A stretch of 64,000 nucleotides of DNA from Bifidobacterium merycicum DSM 6492 (lineage in GTDB: Bacteria; Actinomycetota; Actinomycetes; Actinomycetales; Bifidobacteriaceae), in contig NZ_FQTX01000006.1 in NCBI RefSeq assembly GCF_900129045.1, positions 51,641-115,640 of the forward strand, in the 5' to 3' direction. A model generated the notes under the pieces. The model made no database searches. It was not told the origin of the DNA and saw only the letters and a program-made list of their open reading frames with translations. Positions within the stretch are counted from its first letter, which is position 1. Each line of letters starts with the position of its first letter. A program made the position numbers and the translations under genes. This document shows, piece by piece, positions 28,077 through 37,969 of this stretch.

Positions 28077-29504
28077 GTGAATTTTACCAATGTGCTTCGT
28101 GCCGTCAAAAAACATTGGGTGACGGAGATTGTCCTGTTCTGTGTGGTGGTCGGTGCTGTCGTGGGATGCACGCTGACCATGACCCCGCAGTACAAGGCGA
28201 CTGCAGAGTTGTTGATCCAGGCCAGCTCGTCCTCCTCGAACGCCACGGATGCGACCTCCCAGTCGCAGGCATTCTCCGCTTCCAGCGTTTCATCCGTCTC
28301 TTCCTTGTGTCCGGATATTCTGCAGTCGGATTCCGTGCTGCAGTCGGTCATCGATAATCTTGGCCTGCATAGCAATGTCTCCCAGCTGAGGCAGAGCGTA
28401 TCCGCGGTCGTCGATGAGAAATCGCCGGTGATCCAGATCATGGCTCTTTATCCGGATTCTGATCAGGTGGTCAAAATCGTCGAGGAGTCCACTCGGCAGT
28501 TGAATAAGCAGCTGTCCAGTACGCTGGGTTCTTCGGTTAAAGTGACGTTGCCCACCATTCAGCAGCCGGTGAAGCCGTTGGTGCCGTCTTCCCCCAATGT
28601 GCCGGCCTGTATTGCCATTGGCATCATCGCCGGTCTGATCGTTGCTTTGCTGGGTGCGGTCATCCGGGAGATGTCGGATAAGGGCGTCAATGAGACGAGC
28701 GATATCCAAGCGATTATCGATAGCCCTATTTTGGCGTCGATTCCGAAGGCACATACCGTTTCCGATGGTACGCCTGCCGTGATCGTAAAGCCGCGTGGTC
28801 ATGCCGCCGAGGAATTCCATCGTCTTACCACCAACGTTTCCTTCGTGACACCAAATGAGTTGAATCAGTCGAACGTCTTGATCGTCACATCGTCGAATCC
28901 TCGTGAGGGTAAGACGACGGTGGCCGTCAACCTCGCCGCATCCTTTGCCGAGAAGGGCAAGAGCGTTCTGTTGATTGACGGTGACGTGCGGCATCCTTCC
29001 GTGGCGAACGCCCTTGATTTGAATAATGGTATCGGTTTGGTCTCCCTCCTGGCAGGGGATGTCTCCGCCAAGGATGCCATTCAGACGTACTGGAAGCCGT
29101 ATCTGCATATCCTGCCTTCCGAGGATCAGAATACGACGTCCGGCATAGTGCTTGGCTCTGATGCCATGAAGGACCTCATCGACCAGGCATCCAAGCGCTA
29201 CGATGTCGTGATTGTGGATACCGCACCCATGACGGTTGCCAACGATGCGGTTGTGTTCGCCAAGCAGGGCGGGGTTCTGATTATGGTTGTCGGCCAAGGT
29301 GTTGCTCAGAAGAAATCCTTGCTCGATGTGACGAAGGAACTTAAGATGTCGCGGACCGAGGCGCGTGGCATCGTCTTCAACATGGTTGCGGTAAGTAATG
29401 CCGGTCGGTCGAGCCATTACTACTACGAGGATCATTCCGAAGAAAGCCGTTCGGATCGAAGGAAGAAGAGGAAATCCTCCGGTTTCGGTAAGAAAAGGCG
29501 GTAG
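28077..29504 (+). CDS. Wzz/BY-kinase: polysaccharide chain-length and tyrosine kinase fusion
   Basis: This bacterial tyrosine kinase co-polymerase sets polysaccharide chain length and regulates export. The Wzz part has membrane segments at about residues 17-35 and 176-197. The kinase part has Walker A in SSNPREGKTTVAVNLA (about 273), Walker A' in LLIDGDVRHPS and Walker B in VVIVDTAP. A C-terminal Tyr cluster, SSHYYYEDH, is the autophosphorylation site, and the tail is Lys/Arg-rich. I chose the GTG at 28077 (MNFTNVLRAVKKHW) because the 30 codons upstream use rare codons (TCA, AGA, TTA). The opposing phosphatase gene is just upstream. Confidence 0.92.
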   Translation: MNFTNVLRAVKKHWVTEIVLFCVVVGAVVGCTLTMTPQYKATAELLIQASSSSSNATDATSQSQAFSASSVSSVSSLCPDILQSDSVLQSVIDNLGLHSNVSQLRQSVSAVVDEKSPVIQIMALYPDSDQVVKIVEESTRQLNKQLSSTLGSSVKVTLPTIQQPVKPLVPSSPNVPACIAIGIIAGLIVALLGAVIREMSDKGVNETSDIQAIIDSPILASIPKAHTVSDGTPAVIVKPRGHAAEEFHRLTTNVSFVTPNELNQSNVLIVTSSNPREGKTTVAVNLAASFAEKGKSVLLIDGDVRHPSVANALDLNNGIGLVSLLAGDVSAKDAIQTYWKPYLHILPSEDQNTTSGIVLGSDAMKDLIDQASKRYDVVIVDTAPMTVANDAVVFAKQGGVLIMVVGQGVAQKKSLLDVTKELKMSRTEARGIVFNMVAVSNAGRSSHYYYEDHSEESRSDRRKKRKSSGFGKKRR

Positions 29505-29535
29505 TGGTTCTCATCGACAATAAGGAATAAGGCAT

Positions 29536-30027
29536 ATGGCGATGGTGAAACTGTGGTATCGCTTTGCCGGGATGCTTCTGAAGGTTCTGTACACGATCAT
29601 CTACGGCAAATCGATTCGATGGGGTAAAGCGTTCCACTTCCGCAGGGGTTTGCAGTTGACGGCCGAGCTGGGCGGCACCATCACTATTGGAGACAATGTG
29701 TTCTTCAATAATGATTGCGCTGTGCACGCTATCGAGGAGATTCGCATAGGCAGCGAGACCATTTTCGGAGAGAACGTTCGCGTATATGACCATAATCATC
29801 GTTTCGCGGACGTCGATGAGGCGATCAAGGGACAAGGTTATTCCACGGCTCCGGTCATCATCGGAGAACACTGCTGGATCGGCAGCAACGTTACCATCAT
29901 CAAAGGTGCCCGTATCGGGGATAATTGCGTGATTGGGGCGGGATGCGTCATTGACGGGGATGTCCCGTCGAACACCGTGGTCCGTCTTGAACAACGTCAA
30001 ATCAGGGAAGAGGTGCATCATGTCTGA
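29536..30027 (+). CDS. Hexapeptide-repeat O-acetyltransferase
   Basis: This left-handed beta-helix acyltransferase of 163 residues has repeats visible from GGTITIGDNVFFNNDCAV to CWIGSNVTIIKGARIGDNC. A His in VYDHNHRFAD matches the catalytic His of the maltose/galactoside acetyltransferase-like group. It probably acetylates an EPS sugar. The last 8 nt overlap the next glycosyltransferase gene. Confidence 0.85.
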   Translation: MAMVKLWYRFAGMLLKVLYTIIYGKSIRWGKAFHFRRGLQLTAELGGTITIGDNVFFNNDCAVHAIEEIRIGSETIFGENVRVYDHNHRFADVDEAIKGQGYSTAPVIIGEHCWIGSNVTIIKGARIGDNCVIGAGCVIDGDVPSNTVVRLEQRQIREEVHHV

Positions 30028-31204
30028 ATATGTTCCGCTCCGTGTATTGGTTCTTGACACGGTCATGGATCGTGGCGGCGCCGAAACCATGATGATGAAT
30101 TACCTGCGTCATTTCAATCGTGAGAAGGTCACGTATGATTTTCTGGTCAACCGTGATTACCATGCCGCCTATGAGGATGAAATAGAGGCCCTCGGCGGTC
30201 GTATATACCGCATGTGCCCGATGTATCCGCAGTATTTTGGCCGCTATAAGCGCGAATTCCGTGAATTCCTTGGTCAACATCCGGAATATCGTATTATCCA
30301 TTCGAATCTTGAGGAGCGCAGCTATTTCCCGTTGCGTATAGCTGCCGAGTGCGGCGTGCCGGTCCGTATCGCGCACGCGCACAACCGCCCGGTCGGATTC
30401 GACTTGAAATCCGTGTTCCGTGAATATTTTCGCATGCGCTTGCCCAAGTATGTGACGCATATGTTCGCATGCGGCACCGAGGCTGGGGATTGGTTGTTTG
30501 GTGAGGCGAACCGCGGCAAAGTGATTCAGCAGCGCAATGCCATAGACACCCGTCAATACCGGTACGATCCGGCAATCGCCGAACAGGTGCGCCATGAGTT
30601 CAGGGTTGATGATCGGGAAACCTTCGTGGTCGGGCATGTGGGAAGGTTCTTTCCCCAGAAGAACCATGTTTTCCTCATCGATATTTTCGCTGAAGTGCAT
30701 CGCCAATGCCCGAATAGTGTGTTGTGGCTTGTGGGCGGCGGCGAGACGAATGATGAGTTGAAGAACCGGATCAAGGCCAAAGTCGACGAGTTGGGCCTGC
30801 ATGATGCGGTTCGATTCCTCGGGGTTCGTTCTGATGTGGATCGTCTGCTGCAGGGAATGGATTCCTTTGTATTGCCGAGCTTGTACGAGGGGCTTCCCGT
30901 TACGATGATCGAGGCGCAGGCGTCCGGCTTGCCTTGCACGATCTCCGATCGAGTGCCTGAGCAGTGTGATGTGACAGGCAATGTACAGATCATTGGTTTG
31001 GACGATGATCCGCGGCATTGGGCGGAACGTATATTGGATCAACATCGTCGGTGGCACGATGTCAATCGTGGCGAGGGAGCGTCCTTGGTGGCGGGGAAGG
31101 GATTCGACATCCAATCCAATGCCGAATGGTTGCAACGATTCTACGTGGATGAGTTGCGGAGGAAGCAGGAGTATGCGCAAGGATCGAAGACAGATGAACG
31201 ATGA
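30020..31204 (+). CDS. Glycosyltransferase, GT4 family
   Basis: The 394-residue protein should add a sugar to the EPS repeat unit with retention of configuration. It has the GT-B layout: VLDTVMDRGGAETMMMNYLR near the N-terminus, VGHVGRFFPQKNHVFLIDIF at the linker, and the EX7E motif in SLYEGLPVTMIEAQASGLP. It overlaps genes on both sides (8 nt and 11 nt), so the block is one translational unit. Donor and acceptor are unknown. Confidence 0.88.
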   Translation: MSEYVPLRVLVLDTVMDRGGAETMMMNYLRHFNREKVTYDFLVNRDYHAAYEDEIEALGGRIYRMCPMYPQYFGRYKREFREFLGQHPEYRIIHSNLEERSYFPLRIAAECGVPVRIAHAHNRPVGFDLKSVFREYFRMRLPKYVTHMFACGTEAGDWLFGEANRGKVIQQRNAIDTRQYRYDPAIAEQVRHEFRVDDRETFVVGHVGRFFPQKNHVFLIDIFAEVHRQCPNSVLWLVGGGETNDELKNRIKAKVDELGLHDAVRFLGVRSDVDRLLQGMDSFVLPSLYEGLPVTMIEAQASGLPCTISDRVPEQCDVTGNVQIIGLDDDPRHWAERILDQHRRWHDVNRGEGASLVAGKGFDIQSNAEWLQRFYVDELRRKQEYAQGSKTDER

Positions 31205-32384
31205 GCTGCTGGAGGAAGAGCAGGTTGGTTGGTGGGAGAACCGCAACAAGAACACCGCGCTGATTCTGACCTTCGTCACCATGCTTGTCGCGAAGCTGTT
31301 GTCCATGATGCTTCCGGCGAGGTTCTTCTACGATAATCGTCGTATTCTCGGTATGTCCATCGGTGACCGTGGGGTCAAGGCGTGGTCTGGAAGCTATGAG
31401 ACGGCGGCGAACGTGTTCCGTTCGATCAATGTGCTGGGATTGACCACGTTGACGCAATGGAGCTGGATTCTGGGATTGGCGCTGACCGTGCTGATCTTCT
31501 TCATGATTCTCCGGCTTCCGGAACCGGATATGCCGCAGGTGGTCTTCCTTCTCGCTTGTGTTGGATTGCTGAACATCTATATTTTCGACATCGGCAAGGA
31601 TGTCATACAGTTCGCGTTCTTCTTCGCGGTGTATCTTGTCCTGTTGCTTCCACTGCAGAATTCCATGGTCAAGATTCTGCTGGCGGCCGTCATCCTGTAT
31701 TTTGAAAGCAAGGTGTTCCGTGAGTACTACATCCTGATCGCGGCGCTTGTCGTGGCGATGTATTGCATCCTGGTGATGTTCCGGCAGGCGAAGAAGCTAT
31801 CTCCCCATGGAAAAATAGTGGCGATGATCGTCTCGATGTATTTGCTGGTGTGCGCCGTCATGGTCGTTTCCCGTGTGGTGATGCCGGGGGCCTACCAGCA
31901 AATCATGACGGTTCGTAGCGATAGCCTTGATGGGCGTTCCAGTGATGTGGCGAGCGCCACGTTGATCAACAACTGGATTGGCGGCAACAATACCACCAGT
32001 CTGCCGTTGTTCCTGATCAATTATCTGATCAACGCGCTGCGCATGATGCTGCCGTTCGAGTTGGCGGTGAGAAGCCTGCAATACCTGCCGTTCTTCTTCT
32101 TCCAGTTGGCGGTCACCGTATATCTGGCCCACTTGTTCGGTAAGATCAGCGAAATCGAGGATGAGGTGCAGCTTCTCGCCGTGGCGGTGTTCCTCGGTTA
32201 TCTGCTTGCATCGGTGATTTTCGAACCTGACTTCGGTTCCTGGGTACGCCATGAGTCGGCCACGTTCCCGGTGCTTCACCTTCTGGTGATGTCCCGAAAC
32301 CAGAGGATTCGGGAATGGAAGGTGTCGCATGCGAGACATGCGGAATTGCCAAGGGGTTCCCATAGCGCTGTCTCGAAGGGCTGA
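31194..32384 (+). CDS. Polytopic membrane protein, candidate EPS polymerase (Wzy-like)
   Basis: This protein of 396 residues has about nine hydrophobic segments and a large polar loop (RSDSLDGRSSDVASATLINNWIGGNN) between the sixth and seventh. Wzy polymerases have this shape and low sequence conservation, so the call rests on topology and position inside the glycosyltransferase run. The ATG at 31194 overlaps the preceding gene by 11 nt. A second polymerase-like gene lies at 56923. Confidence 0.6.
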   Translation: MNDELLEEEQVGWWENRNKNTALILTFVTMLVAKLLSMMLPARFFYDNRRILGMSIGDRGVKAWSGSYETAANVFRSINVLGLTTLTQWSWILGLALTVLIFFMILRLPEPDMPQVVFLLACVGLLNIYIFDIGKDVIQFAFFFAVYLVLLLPLQNSMVKILLAAVILYFESKVFREYYILIAALVVAMYCILVMFRQAKKLSPHGKIVAMIVSMYLLVCAVMVVSRVVMPGAYQQIMTVRSDSLDGRSSDVASATLINNWIGGNNTTSLPLFLINYLINALRMMLPFELAVRSLQYLPFFFFQLAVTVYLAHLFGKISEIEDEVQLLAVAVFLGYLLASVIFEPDFGSWVRHESATFPVLHLLVMSRNQRIREWKVSHARHAELPRGSHSAVSKG

Positions 32385-32389
32385 AACTT

Positions 32390-33475
32390 ATGCATGTTGG
32401 TTTTTTCTCCGGTGACATCACGCGTTCGGGAGGGACGGAGAACGTGTCCGTCATGATCGCGAACAGGCTCGTGGCACACGACGGTTATGAGGTTTCATTC
32501 GTCAGCCTGTTCGAGGAGCGTCCGGAACCGTTTTTCGCGATAAATTCCAAGATTCGGCGATTCGCGCTTTATCCGACTGCTGTGCATGGTATTCGGCACT
32601 ATGCCGATACTTGCAGGCGTCTGCGCAATGTCATTCGTGCCCATCGGATCGACGTGTTGGTGGATATCGACGGCATTCTCGACATGTATTCGTTGCCGAT
32701 CAGACGCGGGACGGGTGTGAAGGTCATTTCTTGGGAGCATTTCAATTACCATCAGAATCCGGATGTCCCGTATCGTAAAATCACCAGGCGGTGGGCGGCG
32801 CGCAGCGCTGATGCCATCGTCACGCTTACTCAGGCGGACAAGAAGCTGTACGAGGAGCATCTCAGAATACGCCGGCGGATATACGCGATCCCGAATCCGA
32901 TGCGGGTTCCCCCGACGGGCGGGGATTACGATCTTGATTCCCGGATGATCGTCAGTGCGGGTCGCCTTACCTACCAGAAGGGTTTCGACTTGCTGATCGA
33001 TGTCGCCTCCGAAGTGCTGCCGGCGCATCCGGATTGGCAATGGGTGGTTCTGGGAGACGGCGAGGACCGCGAGGCGTTGGAGCGGAAGACCATCGACGAG
33101 GGACTTGAAGGTCGTCTCATATTCCGGGGCCGTGTGACGGATATGGACGAGTATTACCGCCATGCCTCCATGTTTGTTCTGACATCACGATTCGAAGGGT
33201 TGCCGATGGTGCTTTTGGAGGCCAAGGCTCATCGGATTCCCATCATCGGTTTCGATTGTGAAACCGGACCGTCGGACATAGTGACGGATGGCGTCAACGG
33301 TTATCTGATTCCATGTTTCGACACCGAACGGATGTCCATGTCGGTGGAGGAACTCATCACGAATCCGCGGAAGAGATCCGATATGGCATCCCACGCACTG
33401 GACGATGCCGAACGCTTCGACATGGACACCATCATCCGATCATGGATCCAAGTACTGAATGAGGTAACGCAATGA
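32390..33475 (+). CDS. Glycosyltransferase, GT4 family
   Basis: This 361-residue GT-B enzyme has a glycine-rich N-terminal motif (GDITRSGGTENVSVMIANRL), the linker IVSAGRLTYQKGFDLLIDV, and the EX7E motif in SRFEGLPMVLLEAKAHRIP. The late segment GFDCETGPSDIVTDGVNGYLIP is common in galactosyl- and glucosyl-transferases of EPS loci. The stop overlaps the next start (ATGA). Confidence 0.9.
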   Translation: MHVGFFSGDITRSGGTENVSVMIANRLVAHDGYEVSFVSLFEERPEPFFAINSKIRRFALYPTAVHGIRHYADTCRRLRNVIRAHRIDVLVDIDGILDMYSLPIRRGTGVKVISWEHFNYHQNPDVPYRKITRRWAARSADAIVTLTQADKKLYEEHLRIRRRIYAIPNPMRVPPTGGDYDLDSRMIVSAGRLTYQKGFDLLIDVASEVLPAHPDWQWVVLGDGEDREALERKTIDEGLEGRLIFRGRVTDMDEYYRHASMFVLTSRFEGLPMVLLEAKAHRIPIIGFDCETGPSDIVTDGVNGYLIPCFDTERMSMSVEELITNPRKRSDMASHALDDAERFDMDTIIRSWIQVLNEVTQ

Positions 33476-34599
33476 AGACCGCATTGATCACCTACCACGC
33501 GGCTCATAACAACGGTTCGTTCCTGCAGGCGTTCGCCACGCAGAAGGCCATTGAACGGCTTGGCCACGAATGCGACATCATCGATTTCTCCACTCCACGC
33601 CAACGGTACCTGTATGACGTGTACAAGAAAGTGTCCGGCCCGAAGGACATCGCCAAAAACCTGTATGCATTCCTCCACCACAGGCTGATTCAGCAGCGAT
33701 ACGATGATTTCGTATCCCTGCAGCATACGGCGCTGAACCTCACGCCGAAATCCTATGATGCCGTCGAACAGCTGGAGGAGCTGAACGGTGCATACGACGT
33801 GTTCGTATCCGGCAGCGACCAGATCTGGAACATGGATGCATGGGACTATTCCGACGCTTACGCACTGAGCTTCGTGCACGGTGGCCGTAAGATCTCCTAT
33901 GCTTCCAGCATGGGAGGGCATATCCTCGACAAGCGTGGCGATCAAGCGCTCGCCGACCATTACGCCCGATTGCTGGCGGACTACCAGCACATTTCAGTAC
34001 GGGAGTCGAGCGCGCGGGAATATCTGCAGCCTCTGGTGCATCAGCATGTCGAGCAGGTGCTTGACCCGACCCTGCTGCTCGACGAGGATGTCTACGACTC
34101 CATCACGGCGGGGAAACTCGTGCAGGAGCCGTATATCTTCTACTATGCGATTGATTCCATCGAGCTCAATGATTCCGCCGCCAAGGCGGTGCAGGCGTTC
34201 GCACGGAGCAAGGGGCTTCCCGTATACGTGATGTTCACCGGCAATAAATCCTATGGCTTGAGGAAGTATGGGTTCCATCTGCTCGAGGCGGCGGCGCCGA
34301 ACCACTACTTGAGCTTGATCAGGAACGCCGCCTACGTGCTTTCGGCTTCCTTCCACGGAACCGCTTTCTCCATCAAATTCAAAAAGCAATTCTACGTGGT
34401 GCGCGGCAAGCATGACGGCAAGGTCAACATGGATGATCGTATGAGTTCATTGCTGAGGTTGTGCGGACTTGATGCCCGTCAGCTTATCGAGGGCGAGACG
34501 TGGGAGGACGGGCCCATCGATTACGGTTCGGTCGGCGGAAGACTGGATGGGGAAATCGAACGATCCATGGCGTATCTGGATAATGCATTGGGAGAGTGA
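33472..34599 (+). CDS. Polysaccharide pyruvyl transferase family protein
   Basis: This family transfers a pyruvyl ketal from phosphoenolpyruvate onto a sugar, giving acidic EPS. The 375-residue protein has TYHAAHNNGSFLQAFATQKAI, VSGSDQIWN and YASSMGGHIL in the N-terminal half. The C-terminal half has LDPTLLLD and LSASFHGTAFSIKF. A second, distinct member lies at 61201 on the other strand. It overlaps the upstream gene by 4 nt. Confidence 0.88.
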   Translation: MKTALITYHAAHNNGSFLQAFATQKAIERLGHECDIIDFSTPRQRYLYDVYKKVSGPKDIAKNLYAFLHHRLIQQRYDDFVSLQHTALNLTPKSYDAVEQLEELNGAYDVFVSGSDQIWNMDAWDYSDAYALSFVHGGRKISYASSMGGHILDKRGDQALADHYARLLADYQHISVRESSAREYLQPLVHQHVEQVLDPTLLLDEDVYDSITAGKLVQEPYIFYYAIDSIELNDSAAKAVQAFARSKGLPVYVMFTGNKSYGLRKYGFHLLEAAAPNHYLSLIRNAAYVLSASFHGTAFSIKFKKQFYVVRGKHDGKVNMDDRMSSLLRLCGLDARQLIEGETWEDGPIDYGSVGGRLDGEIERSMAYLDNALGE

Positions 34600-34604
34600 G
34601 CAGT

Positions 34605-35648
34605 ATGGTTGATGGTTCGGATCCGTTGGTCAGCATCGTCGTGCCGGTATTCAAGGTCGCGTCGTTGCTGGACAAGTGTGTGGATAGTCTGGTCGGACAG
34701 ACTTATGCGAATATAGAGATTTTCCTGGTGGACGATGGTTCGCCGGATGACAGTCCGCAGCGTTGTGATGCATGGGGTGAGCGTGACCCGCGTGTGCATG
34801 TCATCCATAAGAGGAACGAAGGCGTGTCCGTGGCACGTAATGCCGGTTTGGATGCCGCACGGGGAGAGTATGTGTGGTTCGTCGATGGCGATGACTATGT
34901 CTCATACCATGCCGTCGAGGAACTGGTGAAGCGGGCGGAGCGCACTCGTGCCGACATCGTCTTCTGTTCGAACGCGGAAAGCGTATTCAAAGACGGTAGG
35001 TACACCGTGACTCGGCATAACCGGCTGCTGGATTTCGATACCGCGACGAATTCCGAATTCGTGGAGCATTTCGCGGCCCTGAGCGACGCCCAGTACGTGT
35101 GTCCGCCGTGGAACAAACTGTTCCGTAGATCGTTCCTGTCGGACAATGACGGACGTTTCACGCCGGGTGTGCTTGTCGGTCAGGACTCGCTGTTCAACTT
35201 TCCGTTGTATGCCAAGGCGCAGCGTGTCAGCTGCGTGCCGCAAGCGTTGTACTACTATGTCATCCGTTCCGGAAGCGCCGTCAGTTCCTTCAACCCGGGA
35301 TGGTTCGCGGCCCGCAAACGTGTCCACGCCGAACTGTTGCCCGTCATCTCTCGATGGAATCCCGAATATCTCAACCGGCATGGGAATCGCCTGATCAAGA
35401 ATCTCGACATCATCATCGGAGCCATGTATGCGGGGCAGCGGAAAGTCCAGGGCAAGGAACGTCGATCTCTGCTTGACGGCATCGTGCATGATCCGGTTGT
35501 CGCGGAGCTGCTGGCGGATACCAAGCCGGTCGGACGCCGAAACAAGCTGACGGCCGCCGTGCTTCGCACGCGTTCCACGCTCATCGTCTCCTGGTACGGC
35601 AGAGCCCTCGGACTGATGAAGATCATCAAGAAAACCTTGAAGAAGTAG
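34605..35648 (+). CDS. Glycosyltransferase, GT2 family
   Basis: This GT-A enzyme of 347 residues has the family opening SIVVPVFKVASLLDKCVDSL, the nucleotide-binding VDDGSPDDS, and the acidic metal site VDGDDY. The C-terminal half has CPPWNKLFRRSFL. I chose the ATG at 34605, 9 nt after GGGAGAG; a GTG at 34596 that overlaps the previous stop is possible. Related GT2 genes follow at 35655 and later in the locus. Confidence 0.9.
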   Translation: MVDGSDPLVSIVVPVFKVASLLDKCVDSLVGQTYANIEIFLVDDGSPDDSPQRCDAWGERDPRVHVIHKRNEGVSVARNAGLDAARGEYVWFVDGDDYVSYHAVEELVKRAERTRADIVFCSNAESVFKDGRYTVTRHNRLLDFDTATNSEFVEHFAALSDAQYVCPPWNKLFRRSFLSDNDGRFTPGVLVGQDSLFNFPLYAKAQRVSCVPQALYYYVIRSGSAVSSFNPGWFAARKRVHAELLPVISRWNPEYLNRHGNRLIKNLDIIIGAMYAGQRKVQGKERRSLLDGIVHDPVVAELLADTKPVGRRNKLTAAVLRTRSTLIVSWYGRALGLMKIIKKTLKK

Positions 35649-35654
35649 ATTGTC

Positions 35655-36626
35655 ATGGGTGAACCGATGAAAGTCAGCATCATCGTACCGGTCTATAACG
35701 TCGAGGCATATCTGGATCGATGCCTGAGCAGCGTAGTCAAACAAACGTATCGTGATCTCGACATCATCGTCGTCGACGACGGTTCCACCGACGCCTGCCC
35801 CGGAAAATGCGACGAGTGGGCGGGGCATGACGAACGTGTGCGAGTCGTGCACAAGAAGAATGGGGGACTGTCGTCCGCGCGCAATGCGGGGCTCGACACC
35901 ATGACGGGTGAGCTGGTCGCATTCGTGGATAGCGACGATTGGATCGAACCGGACATGATCGAGCGCATGGTTCGTTGGAAGAACGAGCATCACGCCGATA
36001 TCGTGCAATGTGGTGTGCTGAAGACCTTTGAGGATGGTCGTGCGAAATCCATGGAGGGCGACCGTGCCGCCCGTACGTTCACGGGAGACGAGGCTCTGCA
36101 CGCATTCCTGTACCACAGGGATCGTATGACCAGCGCCGTGTGGAACAAGCTGTACGATGCCCGGCTGTTTCGGGACGGGGATGGCCGGCTGCGTTTTCCG
36201 AGCGGGCTCAACAGCGAGGATTACTACATGATGTGCCGTCTGTATGGACGTATCGGAACCTTGTATTATGAACCGCAGCCGTTCTACCACTACTGTGTGA
36301 GGAAGGACTCCATATGCCGGTCCGGCATCAACCCACATAGTTTCGATAAGATCGCCATCGCCGATGATTGCCGGGATTACCTGCGTTCATGCGGTTATCC
36401 GGATCAACAGGCATTGGACTATTTCGTGATGCAGGGACACTACGACGTCCTGTATACCCTGCTGCGCAATCATGCCGATGCGCGGTTGATCGGACGGTAT
36501 CGCAGAGAGCTCGCCGTTGCCGCGAAACCGGTATATGGGAATGCCTCGGTCGGTCTGTCGAAGAAAGCGCGCATCCTGCTGATCTCCCACATGCCTAGGC
36601 TGTATTATCGGCTGACCGCGCGTTGA
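35655..36626 (+). CDS. Glycosyltransferase, GT2 family
   Basis: This 323-residue GT-A enzyme begins VSIIVPVYNVEAYLDRCLSS. It has VDDGSTDACPGKCDEW, the acidic motif FVDSDDW and TSAVWNKLYDARLF. It closely resembles the neighbour upstream in layout, which suggests an old duplication. The gap to that gene is only 6 nt. Donor sugar unknown. Confidence 0.9.
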   Translation: MGEPMKVSIIVPVYNVEAYLDRCLSSVVKQTYRDLDIIVVDDGSTDACPGKCDEWAGHDERVRVVHKKNGGLSSARNAGLDTMTGELVAFVDSDDWIEPDMIERMVRWKNEHHADIVQCGVLKTFEDGRAKSMEGDRAARTFTGDEALHAFLYHRDRMTSAVWNKLYDARLFRDGDGRLRFPSGLNSEDYYMMCRLYGRIGTLYYEPQPFYHYCVRKDSICRSGINPHSFDKIAIADDCRDYLRSCGYPDQQALDYFVMQGHYDVLYTLLRNHADARLIGRYRRELAVAAKPVYGNASVGLSKKARILLISHMPRLYYRLTAR

Positions 36627-36670
36627 TTGCATTCATTGATTCCATTCATAGGTAGAGAGCGGAGGATGAA

Positions 36671-37834
36671 ATGATGAACGAGCCGGTGCGCGTACTGCAA
36701 TGGGGGATGACGGAGGGACTCGGCGGGTTGGAGACGTTTATGATGAACGTCTACCGTCATATCGATCGCAGCAAGGTGCAGTTCGATTTTCTGCAGTCCC
36801 ATGATGCGGGGCCGCTTGTGTATGAGAGGGACATCGAACGCCTCGGTGGCCGTGTCTACCGCGTGATGTATTCGGAACGTGAATCCCTCATCCGTTCGCG
36901 TACCTGCCTTGCCGATTTCTTCAAGGAACATCCCGGCTACGCGGCGGTTCACGTCAACGCGAACTTCCCCTATGCGTTCCCGTTGAAATACGCGAAACGG
37001 GCCGGCGTCCCCCTGCGTATCCTGCATTCGCACAATATCGGCAGCGCGGCGAGACACGACCAGGGGAATTTCCTACGCAGAATGATGTGGCAGGCACGCA
37101 CGGCCAAGGTCGGTCACGAAATCGATGTCTATCCGAACCGGTATCTCGCATGTTCCGATATGGCGGCGGACTACATGTTCCCGGGCAAATCGTACACATG
37201 GGTGCGCAACGGCATCGAAACCGACAGATTCGCATTCGATGGGGAAGAGCGGAAGAGGACGAGAGACGAATTCGGCATCGGAGACGACACGACGGTGATT
37301 GGATTCTGCGGTAATTTCCGGGAACAGAAGAACCCCGTTTTCGCCGTGGAGATTTTCGCGGAGTACGTGAAGGTCAACGCTACCTCCATACTGCTTATGG
37401 TTGGGGATGGCAGGCTGCGATCGCAGACCGAGCATCGGGCCGAGGAGCTCGGCATCGGAAGCAAGGTGAAGTTCCTGGGTGTCCGTGATGATATGAATCG
37501 TTTGTATCAGGCGATGGACGCTTTTGTGCTTCCATCGCGGTTCGAAGGTCTGGGCATTGTGTATGTGGAGGCCCAATGCGCCGGATTGCCATGCCTCGCC
37601 AGTGCGGATGTCGTGCCGCAAGCCGCCAAGGTCACCGACTTGCTCGATTTCGTGCCGCTGGAGGATACCGCGTATCAGTGGGCGGAGAGACTTCGCCGTT
37701 CCCTGGAGGTTCATACGACCCGCGTCGGACGTGCCGGGGACGTTCGTGCCGCCGGCTATGACATACAGGATGTGGCCGACCGATTGCAGTGTTTGTATCT
37801 ATCTTCCGGTGTGACGTCGAACGACGTCCAGTGA
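36671..37834 (+). CDS. Glycosyltransferase, GT4 family
   Basis: This 387-residue GT-B enzyme has a start typical of EpsF-like transferases (VLQWGMTEGLGGLETFMMNVYRHID here shortened to its core GGLETFMMNVYR). It also has HSHNIGSA, the linker IGFCGNFREQKNPVFAVEIF, and the EX7E motif in SRFEGLGIVYVEAQCAGLP. GGAGG precedes the ATG. It is the last gene of the first plus-strand run and ends at a perfect 20-bp hairpin. Confidence 0.9.
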   Translation: MMNEPVRVLQWGMTEGLGGLETFMMNVYRHIDRSKVQFDFLQSHDAGPLVYERDIERLGGRVYRVMYSERESLIRSRTCLADFFKEHPGYAAVHVNANFPYAFPLKYAKRAGVPLRILHSHNIGSAARHDQGNFLRRMMWQARTAKVGHEIDVYPNRYLACSDMAADYMFPGKSYTWVRNGIETDRFAFDGEERKRTRDEFGIGDDTTVIGFCGNFREQKNPVFAVEIFAEYVKVNATSILLMVGDGRLRSQTEHRAEELGIGSKVKFLGVRDDMNRLYQAMDAFVLPSRFEGLGIVYVEAQCAGLPCLASADVVPQAAKVTDLLDFVPLEDTAYQWAERLRRSLEVHTTRVGRAGDVRAAGYDIQDVADRLQCLYLSSGVTSNDVQ

Positions 37835-37920
37835 TGATGGCGTGAGACTGCCCTATCCGGGAGGCATCGGGCCTGTATGGGGTGGAGGGTGATGGCCTCG
37901 GTTCTTTGACGAATCCGATG

Positions 37921-37966
37921 TTTCCGGCTGAACGCGGCGGTCGATGCCGCCGCGTTCAGCCGGAAA
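37921..37966. terminator. Bidirectional terminator, perfect 20-bp stem
   Basis: Bases 37921-37940 pair with 37947-37966 around a 6-nt loop (TCGATG). It lies between the convergent GT4 and GH16 genes and ends in AAA/TTT on either strand. Confidence 0.9.
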
Positions 37967-37969
37967 GGC